Origin: Varroa destructor
Taxonomy: Eukaryota; Arthropoda; Arachnida; Mesostigmata; Varroidae
DNA: 64,000 nucleotides
Assembly: GCF_002443255.2 (NCBI RefSeq)
Contig: NW_019211456.1
Span: forward strand, 26,595,341-26,659,340
Reading direction: 5' to 3'
Shown here: positions 23,541 to 35,742 of the stretch, one piece after another
How the letters are laid out: each line of letters starts with the position of its first letter
How positions within the stretch are numbered: position 1 is the stretch's first letter
The notes under the pieces: model-generated
Databases searched by the model: none
What the model was told of the DNA's origin: nothing
What the model saw: only the letters and a program-made list of their open reading frames with translations
Position numbers and translations under genes: made by a program

Positions 23541-26500
23541 AGATTTACTGCTTTTCAGTGATGAATCTCTAGTTCCTTGGCGACGTCGTGAAGGAAAGCG
23601 ATGGAACCAACATCGGGTTACTTTTTCTCATTTGACAAACATTTTTTACGAGCTTGGGCAGCTTTTGGTCACTATCGTAGTAAAACTATAACAAAAAAAA
23701 GACATTTTTACGATTTAAGATTCCAAGAACTTTTCAACAACTTCAGCACACCGACTATATCTCTAGCACTAACGTCAATCCGATGCAACTCATAGTACTT
23801 GAGATATGTGAATCTACTGCCATCTGGGTAGCGTCAGTCCTTTCTCAACCACCCTATATGACAATTGGCGCTCATATATATATATATATAAAGCCAACAT
23901 GTTAAGGTATCACCTTAAATCATACCGGAAGACTCAATCAGGTATGTTTCGACTATAGATCTTCCTAAGCAAATTGACTTTAGAGACCACACAGATGTGT
24001 ATGAGTGCTCAAGAGAAGAACAGTTCAAGGTTACAAATATGTTTACGTATAGACGGGCCCCGTCTGAGGAACGCTGTATGCTGTAAAAGCGTCTAACGGC
24101 TAAAAGGTTCCCTCGGCCAGCATCTTCGACATTCTCTATTCTGGTCCCGTTCTTCGTAAAAATTTACGTAGTTTCTAAATACATCATACGGACGCTTTGT
24201 ACTTAAGCCAAAATGACTTCTGCTTTGCCGAAATGCTGGATGGTGGCTTGCTGTCCTAGTGACTAGGACCATATTAAATGGCACTTAATGAAAATGAAGG
24301 AACTTCATTTCATCCTCTGAGAATCAACTATACGATACGTTTTTTTTTTCTTACCAAATGAGTTTTGTATGAATACAGGTTACATAGCTCCGGCTTCTAC
24401 AAACGTTTCCCTCTGAAAGGTACTACCACATGTTCGCACCATTCCAAACACTAACCAGAAGGCGTCGAGCAAGAACATACCCCCAATGTCATTAGCCTCA
24501 TAAAATCTCGTTCCACTTAAAGGGTGATTTACATAGACATTAAGTTTGTACGAAATACGCAAAATAACGAGAACAAAAATGGCAAAAGAAGAGGTAAGCG
24601 TTTCATCACGTTCGGACAAAATTAGACGCTTGTTTGGTCGCCAGACATCTTTACAAACCGAAACGAATGCAGGAGCAGAATTGCTGCAAGAAACTGGACC
24701 AATTACCCGTTGTTTGAATCCGCTTATTGGTTGTGGTTTACTAGCAACAATACGCATAAAGAATGGCGTAGGTCTCCCACTGCGGAACAACGAGAAAAAG
24801 ATATAGAACGGATATGGAAAATAAGGCCATTTTATATCGAATTTCGATATCCCTTTTAAAGGTGCGTGTGTAGAAAAACAAAGGACTTTTTTCGGAGTCT
24901 GTCCACGCTGAACAGATTGGTGGGTAGAGGCTTTCCTTTGGTCTCATTCCGAGCTCATCTAAGTAGAGTAAGTTATTTGATATTGGATAGGCATCAGTCG
25001 AACTGTAATCGGAAACTGTCGAAGCTTCAGTTAGGTCCACCCCCAGGCTCGTCGCTGCAATCGTGCCTTAAGCCGGAGCAAGCCCACTGAAGACCTGATT
25101 CTCGAAAGGCTTCGAAAATTTCGACAGCTTTTTAAATCAAACATCTTACATGTAAAACGAGTATGTCAAAAGCAGTCTGGAATTGAGGGGTTTATTAGCA
25201 TACATGTAGTGCTCTTACAAGTCTAACATCGAACGGAATAAAGGAAACTTTTAAGCGTCGTTGTTATTTTTACTATCAAAGATATTGAGGGACGTCCTTT
25301 TTCATCTAGGGATATTTCAGTACGGAATATATCGTGCGATTTACTAACACACGCGCCTTTTTAAGTTCACTCGATTAAATATTGTCCTCACAATGCTTTG
25401 TTTTAGTCAACACTGTAACAGATGTCTATGTGTTTAACAACGATGTAAAACTAAGATGGAGGATGCTTATTCGGAAAGATGCCAGAGTGAATAGCATTAA
25501 ATTGTAAACAGTTTATATGGGTATCCGCCAGAGTCACAAATGGGCGCTGGGATGAAATGAAACGTTTCGGTCCGAACGAACACAAATCAATATATCTTAA
25601 TCATAACATATAAAATTAGCTAATATCAATTCATTAGCTCTTAAGCTAATTTTTAAACAATTCTAAATTGAGCTTATTATCGAAAAGATACTATCTTATG
25701 ACGTCAATGAAACTATTGTGCTTTTACTCTATCTAGAGTTACTAAGTATCGCTTAGGGGACCCTCGAGGATATACTACAAATCTGAGTAAAATTTAAAGA
25801 ACCATTTTGCACCACTTGATGCGCCACGTTTTGTCGCGATAGTCCGCGATAGCAAGGCTCAAAGCGGAGGTAGAAACGTAAACCGAGTCACCATAGTTTA
25901 AGATCTGCCCACGACCCTTTTTCACTCCGGCATATAGCACACCTGAAAATTCGTACTCGAAACTCTATGTTGAGACGTTAAGACTTAACTTCGGTTCCTG
26001 ATGAAACTCAAGTTAGATCTTAACACTGTAATTACTAACGCTAGCTAGGTAAGGTTCAATTACACGATAAAGCATATGTTTCACATGCAAAACCTCGCGT
26101 ATTAACGTATACATTACGAAAAAATATACACTCTGAGCTTTTATTTAGGTCTACTCACCTAGAGCCAATGTGGTTGGTTTCAGTTCTCTGTACAATTGAC
26201 CAGTCAGAATATGAAGCCCTGAAAACGAAAACGTTTCATTTACATGTGGATACACCGACAACTATAGCAATAGTGAGCGATTCTAATTGCTACTTTCTAT
26301 ACCGAAATAATATAGGTGATCGAACTCGATTGAAGTAGATTTTGCTTTCTATAAACCTAATCTCCATAGGCTTCACGTAATGAGTTGTCATCGTTGATCT
26401 ACGGTTTTAAAAATTTGAGGCGTAAAAGTTCCAGCAATTATAGCTCTGAACGTGGAAAAACTTGCACTCACTAGTTAAATAGTTATTGTAAAGTTGAATT

Positions 26501-26665
26501 TCAATCAAACCTTTGCTGACATTTTGCTATGCATCGCGTCTACTAGAAATCGTTTATCGTAGTGAAGATGTCACTTCGTATGGTACAATAGTGAGTGCAT
26601 ACGATCTATCTGTGTAAGAACGAAGATCAACTATGAGCAAACAGAGGCAATTGCAACGCAATATA
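23541..26665. other. No supported gene; both strands open at 24.4-25.06 kb
   Basis: At 24380-24790 the minus strand is open for 136 codons, while the plus strand has an ATG frame (MAKEEVSVSSRSDKIRRLFG, start 24579). At 24850-25060 the minus strand reads VDLTEASTVSDYSSTDAYPI. Opposing open frames give no strand call. The remainder is AT-rich with an (AT)n at 23874. Confidence 0.4.
23874..23891 (+). repeat. (AT)n microsatellite
   Basis: About nine AT units without interruption. Confidence 0.93.
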
Positions 26666-26893
26666 TTACGCTGGGTTGCCTGTTGCTTGCGTATATAGCA
26701 TTTTAAGGGTTTGTGCATATGATATTTTGTCGATATCTCTGTTTCTTGTGTTTAGTTCACTTGCCCAGATCGTCGGATAGTTGAAGAGGGCAAAGGTCAG
26801 ATAATTGAACATTACTTTTATATTGATGTCTACTAAGTGGCTCGAAATACTCCTGTGAAGTGAAGCAACAGTTGTTAATGGCACGTTTCTTTG
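26666..26893 (-). mobile_element. Probable LINE fragment, region after the RT thumb
   Basis: The minus-strand frame contains LTTVASLHRSISSHLVDINI, KVMFNYLTFALFNYPTIWAS and NTRNRDIDKISYAQTLKMLY. In CR1/RTE-like LINEs the part after the YLGS block reads as small-residue-rich AxxxL..IW, then (I/L)xxKxxxFxxLVxSxxxYGxExW, then RDIDKI...xLRxxL. The match in spacing is good, although Gly/Glu of the YGAE core are replaced. It could be from family B (23.2 and 46.4 kb), because it would be the next downstream segment. I infer this from pattern memory only. It carries no function. Confidence 0.45.
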
Positions 26894-27791
26894 GTTACCA
26901 TAGCCTCTTCTAGTAGCAGAAAATCCAAAGATGCATAGGCTCTAACCAATGTCCACCAGTTTATCGCTGTTTACCGGTCTATTATTCCATCGTCAACGGA
27001 ATTAAACGAAGGAGCCCCTTACTTGCGTGTAAGAAATTCGTCCTGACTTCATTAAAACGTGCCTACGAACTTTTCAACCTTGACCTTTACATTTGAGTTG
27101 GTCCATTATGATTTTCAGCATATGAAAATAGTCTAATTCTAAACTTCACTTACTAGTACGCAAGCCGATTCATAATGATAAACAAAATAGTTAAGATTCT
27201 ATGAAATGTAGCCTACATATACGTCGACCTGTGCCTCAAGCACTCAAGTATTCCACTATGACATAGAGAAGCACAAATACGCTGCCCATACCTTATAAAG
27301 AGCACAGTATTCGTATGTTTTGCCCACCAGCAAGATCAAAGTCGATTCTTAGTAAAGGCTTATTCAGCATTGATCAGGCACTAATGAAAGTTATCCTTCC
27401 GATAGTCGTACCTTTGAAGCATTTAGCATAATTCTGTGAGACGGTCGCACGTGTACGGACCTCTCAAACACTAATCGTGCAGACGACAAAACAACGCGTC
27501 GTAAATAGCAAATGAAGTCCCATTTTTTGAAACGAATTAAAACAACAACAAGGACGGTACTATACCCACTTCTACAGCACCAAACGTTATTTTTCTCTTT
27601 TCTTTGCTTAGCCCTTAAGATGCACATATTCATCGACATACAGAACAGATCATAGCTCTCGGAAAGCTCACCTACTTTCTTTTCGCAATATCGGGGTTTC
27701 GATACGACCATCGCCTTCTTTTTGCTTGCGGTATCTTTTTCTGTTTTAGAAACAGCAATTTTCACGGTTAACATTTCCCTGTCCTGGCACT

Positions 27792-27983
27792 TCAAGGGGA
27801 ACTATCCCTATGCGAGTCAGCGACAACCGGGCAATTTTTGTCTCTCTTTCTTTCATAACGAGAGCCGATCTGTCGCTTTTTGGCGTCAGCAGAGAGAGAA
27901 TCTGATCCAAATCCGTCTCTCAGTCGACGGCCTCTGATCATCAGTCGCTTTGTTTTACTGCGATACGAGCTTCTTCCGGCCAT
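27792..27983 (-). CDS. Small basic ORF (63 residues), unknown
   Basis: An ATG in good context (AACAGATGGCC) starts MAGRSSYRSKTKRLMIRGRR, followed by LRDGFGSDSLSADAKKRQIG and SRYERKRDKNCPVVADSHRD to TGA. It is Arg/Lys-rich throughout. Immediately downstream another minus-strand phase (27391-27795) is open for 134 codons and Lys-rich at its start (SKTEKDTASKKKAMVVSKPR), with a donor-like AAAGTAG then GTGAGC. On the plus strand a strong acceptor (TATCTTTTTCTGTTTTAG, ends 27751) also precedes open frames, so the strand is ambiguous. No domain is recognised. Confidence 0.22.
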   Translation of the reverse strand: MAGRSSYRSKTKRLMIRGRRLRDGFGSDSLSADAKKRQIGSRYERKRDKNCPVVADSHRDSSP

Positions 27984-28593
27984 CTGTTTTCCATTCCTCA
28001 ACAATCAGCTGGAGTGTTCGTGTCCATTTATCACATTTGAGTGAGGCATAATATATAACCTAGTCAAGCAGCAACAGCAGTAACCCCCCACCGGATGTAC
28101 TAAGAGCAACTAATGTCGATGCATTTTACTCGAAATGATGTCGAAGTTGTTCCACAGCATTAACATGTCTGTTCGAGCCCTAACGGAAGTTTTCTGAGAT
28201 TACACGAGACCTGTACGTAGTATACGCCCCCGTTAGCATCTCTGCAAGAAGGACATATGGGAGCTAACAGGTTCGTTTTGGTCCTTCTCCGTTACTTCGA
28301 CCGAGTTAAGCAGAGTATATCGTATAAGACGCTGTTTTATTTCAATTAAAGATATCGATTCTCATCGAACTACTTGCTTCGACTATTTGTCTCGATGTCT
28401 ATTCAGGCGCTATAGAAGCTGTGTTCAAGTCGATGGTGTCGTGCCCAGATGCTTTGTAGCTATCTTCCACACCTGCCGCCTTCAGCGTGCATCAACGCAT
28501 ACAATGATGAAATCCATACCCGCTAACATAACATCAATGATCGATTGCCTATCCCCGCAATGGTCAATAGTCCGATTCTGTTTTTTTTTTTAG

Positions 28594-29058
28594 CAGTATC
28601 ACATTCTTCCAGGGCCCTTAGCTATATGCCTGCACAGTGGGCAACATATCCGTTTCAGTGTTTCGTTAGCTGGGTCTATGGCCTTACAAGCTGTGCGGCC
28701 CGTACTCAATGTACGAGACAAATCTTGTTTCAAACAAACGTAAATGTTTTTCGCCCTACACGTCCTCTTCGCTTAGCTAAAAAAGAGAGTCCTAGAAAAA
28801 AGGCGTTTCAGGGAGAAGTGCTGCTAAAGGACATCGCCTTGCTACAAGATCGTTGCCCCCTTGCGAGGTGAGTTACGACGTTAAGGTGAAATCCCTGTTC
28901 CACTTTCTCTGTTCGACCTCAGCTTCAGCTTTATCTCATACGGAATCACCACAACGAAGTTGCCCCTGTCGCTATCGCGATGTGTTTCACTGACCCCACT
29001 AGTAAAACAGGGCGCTCCGGAGTCGAAAGTAGCCGCATTATTTCTATGGCATGCATAA
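28594..29058 (+). CDS. Candidate two-exon gene segment with a 55-nt intron
   Basis: A textbook acceptor (GATTCTG, a run of T's, then AG at 28592-28593) opens exon A, 28594-28867. This exon is stop-free in one phase for 90 codons, and its end includes RLAKKESPRKKAFQGEVLLK and DIALLQDRCPLA. Exon A ends at a strong donor, GCGAG then GTGAGT. The next acceptor is CCACTTTCTCTGTTCGACCTCAG (ends 28922), giving a 55-nt intron. The phase matches and exon B stays open for 45 codons (FSFISYGITTTKLPLSLSRC...VKQGAPESKVAALFLWHA) to TAA at 29056. The acceptor is tandem (CAGCTTCAG), which would drop two residues in frame. The upstream exon and start were not found. A second phase of exon A is open for its first 50 codons, and a minus-strand frame overlaps exon B. 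No family is recognised. Confidence 0.35.
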
Positions 29059-29228
29059 CTCACACCTGCGGCCACTCTTGTTCCTTTGCTGCAGTGGCAA
29101 TAATAGCGACGACGAAGAACAGCATTTAACGGTATTATTGATATTATTGCGTTGCCGTGTTTCTGAGCCTGCTCAGGCAGCCCTTTCTGCTGTTGTTCTC
29201 CGATTCTATTACAATCAGTACATGACAA
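28881..29228 (-). CDS. Alternative minus-strand ATG frame, 115 residues
   Basis: This frame starts at an ATG with MSCTDCNRIGEQQQKGLPEQ and ends ETHRDSDRGNFVVVIPYEIK then LKLRSNRESGTGISP. Composition is hydrophilic and plausible. It contains two Cys-rich patches (CTDC, YYCHCSK) but no recognised domain. It lies opposite exon B of the plus-strand model at 28.6-29.06 kb, and both cannot easily be real. It has no obvious polyadenylation signal nearby. I rank it slightly below the spliced plus-strand model because it lacks any second signal beyond an open frame. Confidence 0.22.
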   Translation of the reverse strand: MSCTDCNRIGEQQQKGLPEQAQKHGNAIISIIPLNAVLRRRYYCHCSKGTRVAAGVSYACHRNNAATFDSGAPCFTSGVSETHRDSDRGNFVVVIPYEIKLKLRSNRESGTGISP

Positions 29229-29374
29229 TGCGTCACGTTGTTACTCGCACACGAAAACTGGCACGGAAAATTCCTGGGCGTGACGCAGCAGCCGAAAGGT
29301 ACCTGCTCCTGCGTAGGACGGCTTCTGCGCGTCGAGTTACAGCGAAACAATTTTCATGGACCTATTGCCGCTAA

Positions 29375-32300
29375 CTGATGGCTGGTCCTTGAGACATATC
29401 AGCAGATGTCTTTCGAAGTTGAAGCGTAGCGTAACATACAAGGTCCAAAGTGGCCCCCCGCTAGCTCCAGTGTAAGTTGCGCGTGATCAATAACTAGTCA
29501 CTTTATCATCTGATGCTGATAATATTTCCGATGATAAGGATACTACTAACTGCGTTATATGACGTTTAAATAATGATCGTGGGTACAACGTACAAAGGTA
29601 ATTTGACTAATATCGACTTATTTCTCATAAGAAAATTAATAGTACAGTTAATTGTTTGTCACGTCTCTCAAGCAATGAAACCTTTAGGCGAGGGGTGTCA
29701 TCGCAGCAAATAGTGGATATGACCTTCTCGTCTGGACCCAACGGTTATTCTGTTCCGTCGAAGGCTGCGAACGAGTGGCAGCGGAACGCCAAGCAAACCT
29801 GATGCACCGACAACAAAAAGGGATTTATTCCTATAGGCAGAAGGTAAGCATATTAGTGATGAAAACGTGCTAACAGCGGACGATTTCATGTGAGTGACAA
29901 CCTTATACATACTTCAACAGGTTGTGGCCATAAGGAGGTCGCATTATGAGGCGCAACACAATTTTCGCTCCTTTTTGCGAATATCATAAAATCATTCGTT
30001 TTAATGTGCTCATATCACTGAATTTCTGCACAAACAGTGTATTACAGTTTAATAGAAAATGAAATAATAAGATGCTTTATAACCAGTGACACTGTAATGG
30101 TATTTAATTTGATATACATGAATGTGTGTTTCGCTCACCAACTATCGTTTTTATATCCAATGCATCACAAGCGCAGACATACAAGTACAGTTATAGCGTG
30201 CAAAGGAAGCCTCAAATAAAAAGAAGGCCTATCCAGTTGTTATTGTACCAACAATGTGTCTACAATGGCCTACTAGGCTAATGAGGCAATGATTTTGAAT
30301 TAGAGAATTAGCAATCCGCGAGACCGCATATTTGATCCAAGCCATAAACGAACTTCTCACGTCAAGCCACTGTTAAGCTATAGTGACCTAAAAAGCGTCG
30401 CGAAGCGACAAGATCTCTCAATTGACTGTAATAAAAGAGCAGTGAAAATACCGCTCTTTTAAGTTAACGTTGTCTCCAAACTTCGTCAACTGTATGTGGT
30501 ACAGTAACTCTGAAATAATTAATAGCAGCTGTACGCATTAAAAGGTGAAGTCCGATCCAGGTGGGTTGTTCCTTTCTGTCGTCTTTTATATGCGAGCAAG
30601 TTAACCTTTATTCAATCTAAGTTAAATATAATAATGAATTCAATAACATAATATCGTTATCAACGACATATATACTGTTATAAAAAGTTCTTCAATATTA
30701 CTCCGTAAACCCACCATGGGTCCTCTTCACCCTTTTGTCTTGACCTATGACGTTGTTTTGATGTTGCCCACCAGGAAGATATCAAGAGGGTATTTATTAA
30801 TTTTCTTCACAGTTCCTCGAAGAAACTTATTCATAAAAGAGTCACATGTCTGGACACAATATGCAGGCGGCTGTTTGCGACTAACGTTGAACAAAAGATT
30901 TTAAAATAAAATACTCGAAAGCGTCGAGTACTATAGTTTTAGCGACAAACGATTCTCGCGAGGCTCCAAAACGATACTGTGAAATTCCAACACAAAAAAA
31001 TATACGCATTTTTTTAAGTTATCCCTGTCCTGTCTGCCAAAAATAAAGGTCAAAAATACTATTTAAAGTAGTAACTAACGCACAGCATGGTTCACACGAA
31101 AATTGAATCATTACATTGAGTACTATGTCGAATAGAGGCCGGTTTGTCTCCAATTTGTGTTTACCTTCACTTACGAACAGCGACAAACCTCTTCGGTTGT
31201 TACAGTCGACAGGAACAAACGCGTGTTAAAAATGTAATTTTACGAAAGACTGTGAGTGAGTGCACTTTGCAAGTTATAGAGCTAAACAATAAATGACTCA
31301 CGAATGAAACGCCGCCGCAGGGTCTAGCTTACGTCAGGGTTTCAAAGCGAACGTATTGTAAATGTGTGGCTTAAACAAATTCTAGTGATAAAGACATGTG
31401 TAAAGTTACCATTACATCGATGCTCCTGCTTGCGGTCCTAATAAAACGAACGTTCGAATTATAACTACACGCGAGCCGGCGTGTGTTACAGGAAGTTTGT
31501 TACAACGTAGGCTCTACCCATATAAACTTTGAACGTTAAAGGTAAATTGTGGGGTACGGTAAAGCTCAATTTTTTTTCTACTTTTCCACGTGCAATAATT
31601 TTTAAATAACATAATAGCTCGATGAAGAACCTCGAAACAAAATTTATTTACAGTAGTACATTGAAGCTTTCTTCAAAGCCGAGGTCTTCTCGTGCATTGT
31701 TGTTGATTTCCGAAACACTCCCAGGCCAGGAACATATATCAGAGAGACAAAGTCCTTATTCACTTTGTACTTGCGCATATTACCATAACATGTTCGAGGC
31801 TTTACGCCAGATGGATGCTGACTGTTTTGTCAGAGCCACTCTACATTATGTAATTCCTAAAACGCCGTTGGCTCAGATCGTTGCAGGTGACAATATATTT
31901 ACTGTCCCTAAATCTAGTGAATCACCTTAGCGGTTTCCGGTTCTACAACTGCGTGGTTGTAATCAGTTAGGTGCTTTTTCTCGTAGTAGTCGTTTTAATT
32001 ATTCCTCTGCCTCGTGGCCTTATCTTGCCAAAGGCCTTACATTTGTCTTGTTCCGCTTTTTTGTGCCATTGTTACCATAGGAACTTTTTTGGGACATACA
32101 TTTAACTTTGCGGTCTGTTTTGTACTCAGTATAGATTTCTCGGATCCATTTAGCTTTACTCATTATTCTGGTCGACAAATTAAAGCCATAACGCTAACTC
32201 TGTTCGCTAGGAACCAGGTTCGAAGTATGGAAATTCGAAATATGGAGTCATCTATATAATAGTAATTACATTTTTAAAACAACAGATATAAATAGTGACG

Positions 32301-32710
32301 CAACCTTTATCTCTCTCGATATATGCTCTAAAGCATCTTCTATGCTAAGTATTTCTGGATTTACATTTGCATACACCATAAATTAACCAGCAAAAGTTTC
32401 GATGATAACTGTGCTCCATGAACTGCTAAATAATATAGGATTGTTTCTTTCAGGTCTAATAGCGTGTTGATGTTACAGACCATTTGAGAAAACGTACTTA
32501 GGAGAAATCTTAACTAATTTCATGCAAAATCAATGTTCTAGATGGACTTGTTCTTTTGTTTTGGAAAGAAGACCTTACATCTTCTTCTAGCAAAATGACA
32601 GGCTTTGTTCCTTAAGAATGGAGGGTAGGTCAACTATTGCACCGTTAGAATCGGAATTGGATGGGCCCTCGTACCTTCCGTCTCACCAATCGCTCACTGA
32701 CTGCGTGCCT
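29375..32710. other. No supported gene apart from the ORF at 31.6 kb
   Basis: AT-rich DNA with short unsupported frames only. I find no repeat copies or RNA gene. Confidence 0.5.
31622..31930 (+). CDS. ATG ORF, 102 residues, unknown
   Basis: The frame starts MKNLETKFIYSSTLKLSSKP and ends FEALRQMDADCFVRATLHYV, IPKTPLAQIVAGDNIFTVP then SSESP and TAG. An internal donor-like CGTTGCAG then GTGACA (about 31887) would truncate it after LAQIVAG if spliced. The second half has a helical, mixed composition. The length alone is only slightly unusual for this window and there is no second line of evidence. Confidence 0.2.
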   Translation: MKNLETKFIYSSTLKLSSKPRSSRALLLISETLPGQEHISERQSPYSLCTCAYYHNMFEALRQMDADCFVRATLHYVIPKTPLAQIVAGDNIFTVPKSSESP

Positions 32711-32944
32711 TTATGGTCTTTGTACGGCACTTCCCCAGGTGGATTTTCGTGCCTCGATGATTTGCTCTGTCAATAGTCTTCTAAACTGGACATCTGGGTT
32801 GCCGACGATAGACCTACCTTTCACGGGATGTCCATATTTATGGCACTCTTTATAAACTGCGTACAATGTAGATATGGTATCCGACTGAAAAATTCGTGTT
32901 CCGACAAGTAACGGTCTCCTATGCGTATTAAATTGAAGGGTGCA
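32711..32944 (-). pseudogene. Stop-free coding-like fragment, possibly a retroelement remnant
   Basis: About 77 codons are open on the minus strand, ending in TAA. They include RPLLVGTRIFQSDTISTLYA, VYKECHKYGHPVKGRSIVG and VQFRRLLTEQIIEARKSTW. The pattern of small exposed His/Cys followed by GH, then RRLLxExxIxEA, recalls the end of GIY-YIG-type domains found at the C-terminus of some retroelements. The match is loose and I do not assign a family. After the TAA the same frame stays open for about 20 more codons (RHAVSERLVRRKVRGPIQF), which suits a decayed coding sequence. No ATG or splice site clearly delimits it. Chance cannot be excluded. Confidence 0.3.
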
Positions 32945-33146
32945 AAAAAATAAGTGGTTAGGAAAGGATGGTTTCGGAAAGAAAGGAAACTAATGGTTTC
33001 CATTCTAAAACAGAAAGTCAACCCAGTTGAAGCCAATTACTCGTCTACTCGACTAAAAGTGCAAACGTTTTTTATTAATTCTTAGCCCATATACAACAGA
33101 CTAGTTTTCTTCTAGATCCAGTTATCGTTGGGTTTAGATCTATACA

Positions 33147-33171
<25 letters not shown>
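33147..33171 (+). repeat. (AT)12 microsatellite
   Basis: Twelve and a half AT units. An open minus-strand frame across it (YIYIYIYIY) is produced by the repeat. Confidence 0.95.
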
Positions 33172-33177
<6 letters not shown>

Positions 33178-34725
33178 ACATCTAATGATCTGTCTAGCGT
33201 TGTACTGTAACTTTCTTTCATATTTTCAGATATAGCCAAATTGGTAAACAGCAACATAAGTATATTTCTAGATAATTTAGCGTAGATTTGTTGGCCCTTC
33301 TTTTTCGGCTGATAGACGTGTGAAAGACATGACACAGTGATGCCGGAACCTTTTTTAGTAATACAAGTTTCAAAATTACAGGCCTAGGTAAAATCGAAGC
33401 ACCAGCTAGAGCGGCTTCAATTTATGGGTCGTACGTGACCTTTTCAGAAGAGCGCCTGACCATAGTCGGACCTTGATACTCTGCTTGTTTAATTATACAA
33501 GACTCGCCATAATAAAGCAATTATACTTGCAAGCAAAACGTACAATTTTCGCTCGGTCCACTTAGTAGAATTAGGCACTCGATAGAAAATGTACTATTCG
33601 CTGTTATGAAGCGTTGTGGCTGACAAAAGAGAATATATCTACATACGTTAAAGCCGTAGTCTGCTCTGAGTGACAGCAGTCGTTATATAAGCTCTGATGC
33701 TGTTGGCTATGCCTATGACTTTAGTTTGGAATCATACAAAAAGGTAAATGGTTCTTCTAGAGGAATAGGGTGTCGGCTGTCAAGCAAAACATATTTTCAA
33801 AAATAAAAAATTCTTAAAAGCCAGATCTTTTTTCACCGTAAGTGATAATTGGATCCAATTAGGGTGAGGTTGGAATACACGGCGTTTGTACAGCGGTGCG
33901 GCACTGCAGTGGAGAGATCATTATTTGATGAACGTATTCCCATATGTTAATCAGCTAAGTGACCTAAACGACCACAGTCGACGAATAGAAGAAACTGTCA
34001 TATACCATAATTTGTCGGTCAACGACAGCTCCACTTAATAAGACCGTCAGCATAAGCGGAATTCATCTTAGCGATGTTGGTGAAGGTTTTTTTAGGCTTT
34101 GTCTTGAGGGCCTTCAATAAGTCGCTTTATAGGGCTACACGTTAATGTCTTGAGTTTGTTTTGGTGCGATAATTAGTCGCATCCGGTTATTTACCATTCG
34201 TGATGCGCCCTAATTAGTAATCCTCAATGATATTCAGTCCGGCATCATTGAACCAAGATCTTATATGTTAGGTGTCCTTGTAGAAGCACGCTTTCGTTCA
34301 AAGAAAAAATCAATAACGAACGACGCTTATCTCTATTAATTCAGACTCAAACCGCATATTTTAAACGTTTGGTAGATGATGTTCTGTAAAACTTTACTCG
34401 CAAAAATTTAACGCTTTTCCCTTCGAGAAATTTAAATGAAGGAGACGTAGAGCAAGCTAATGTTTTACTGGCTGGGATGCAATGAAATGGATCGATTATC
34501 TATAATGCTGACTGTTAAATTAGTTCGCAGATTATATTAACGGTAGCCCGCGCTACTGGCTTTTAAAGCAACCGTTGTTCAGGCCTCGATTGAAAAGAGC
34601 TGGCAGTTTCAAATTGTCGCGGCGATACTGAATCTTTTCATGGCCGGGCTTGAAGTGGTCAAAGGGAACCGCCTAACCCAAACGTTCTTTACGCGAAACG
34701 TGGCAACCCCGTACTGCCGCCTGCT

Positions 34726-34746
34726 TTGTTGTTGTTGTTGTTGTTG
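34726..34746 (+). repeat. (TTG)7 microsatellite
   Basis: Seven TTG units (CAA on the minus strand, which would read as poly-Gln). They lie at the end of a GC-richer patch. Confidence 0.95.
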
Positions 34747-35305
34747 TCAGTAATGAATGCTACTGAATGGTTGGTTTAAAAATAAAACTATGCAGGGCTA
34801 AAAGAAGAGTCTTCCATTAGTTCGTTGCTATAGTAACGTATATATGAATAGTTAGAAGGGCAGTAACAGGACCTTGGAATTTAACGAAAACGTTGATTCT
34901 ATAAGGTAACATTGGATAAATGTTAACCAAATTAGTAAAAGTGATAAGAGATAAGAACACTGTTATAGCAACTACGTTAGCATCGGCCCAGGATTGTTTC
35001 TTTACTCTACAAACCTGCAGTACGTATTGTACGTTGATAACCGATGACTATCTGACGAATTCGGGTACCGACAAATATTGACCCATTTGAGTTTTAAGTC
35101 CACATTTTATACAATCGATTGTTTCCAACAAAGATGTAATTTCCAAACTTGAAATACAAAAGGCACTACAATCCGCAATGTCATCCTAGTACTGATTGCC
35201 TGCAAAGCTTCTGTTAGGATTATTGCTTAACGCCGAATTGCATACGTAACCGCTTGCCGAATGCCGACCAATTGTAAGCAATGGCCTTATCCTATTTAGC
35301 GTCCC

Positions 35306-35742
35306 ATGGCCATCGCGGCTGTCTCATACAGGGTGGAAGCGGCTGATCGGTGGCAGTTGTAAGTGGGTCACGTGATTCAACCTGAATTTAATAATTTTAT
35401 TGTGTTTAAGCATCTCTGATTGCCGCGAGATCATTAGAAATTGTATCACTTATTGCTAATTCCACTTAATCCTGGCCCGCCGTCTATTCCACCTCCCTAT
35501 CCTAGAGACTACAGAAGATGAAAGTGAAATCGAGAAAAGTCAAAGAGAATGAAGCCCTAAACCGGCCGCTTGCAATGTCGCCTATGAATGGCGCCAGCGT
35601 GCCTGGGTATCTGTCCTACTTCGAGACACTTCGGCATATTCAGTCATACGATCTTGATTACCCGCTGTCGTCCATCCGAAGAAGACTACTTGTTAGCGGT
35701 CACTTAATTGCTTCAGATTGCAACCTCTTAAGTTCTCTTTGA
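35306..35742 (+). CDS. Candidate two-exon ORF, 5' exon with good start context
   Basis: An ATG at 35306 (GTCCCATGG, good context, in-frame stop just upstream) starts MAIAAVSYRVEAADRWQ and reaches a donor GTAAGT at 35359. After 149 nt, a pyrimidine-rich tract (CTATTCCACCTCCCTATCCTAGAG) ends at 35507. Using the second of the tandem AGs, the phase fits and continues LQKMKVKSRKVKENEALNRP, then GASVPGYLSYFETLRHIQSY, then DLDYPLSSIRRRLLVSG to a TGA at 35740. Using the first AG ends the frame at once, which is a weakness. The second exon also has its own ATG at 35518. The last 15 codons are AT-rich and may be intron. The product would be a basic protein of about 95 residues with no recognised domain. 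Confidence 0.3.

Larger units (their letters stand above)
32945..35305. other. No supported gene; one GC-richer patch
   Basis: At 34550-34750 a plus-strand phase after GGTAG is open for 65 codons (SWQFQIVAAILNLFMAGLEV then VKGNRLTQTFFTRN). The minus strand is open with poly-Gln from the TTG array. The conflict prevents a call. Confidence 0.45.

Noticed and set aside
24380..25040. 136-codon and 99-codon minus-strand frames as genes
   Set aside because: Plus-strand frames are open over the same bases, no good donor or start is present, and such lengths are expected about once by chance in this window.
33075..33335. Minus-strand ORF with an alternating Tyr-Ile run
   Set aside because: The run is the (AT)n microsatellite in translation, and the frame has no other support.
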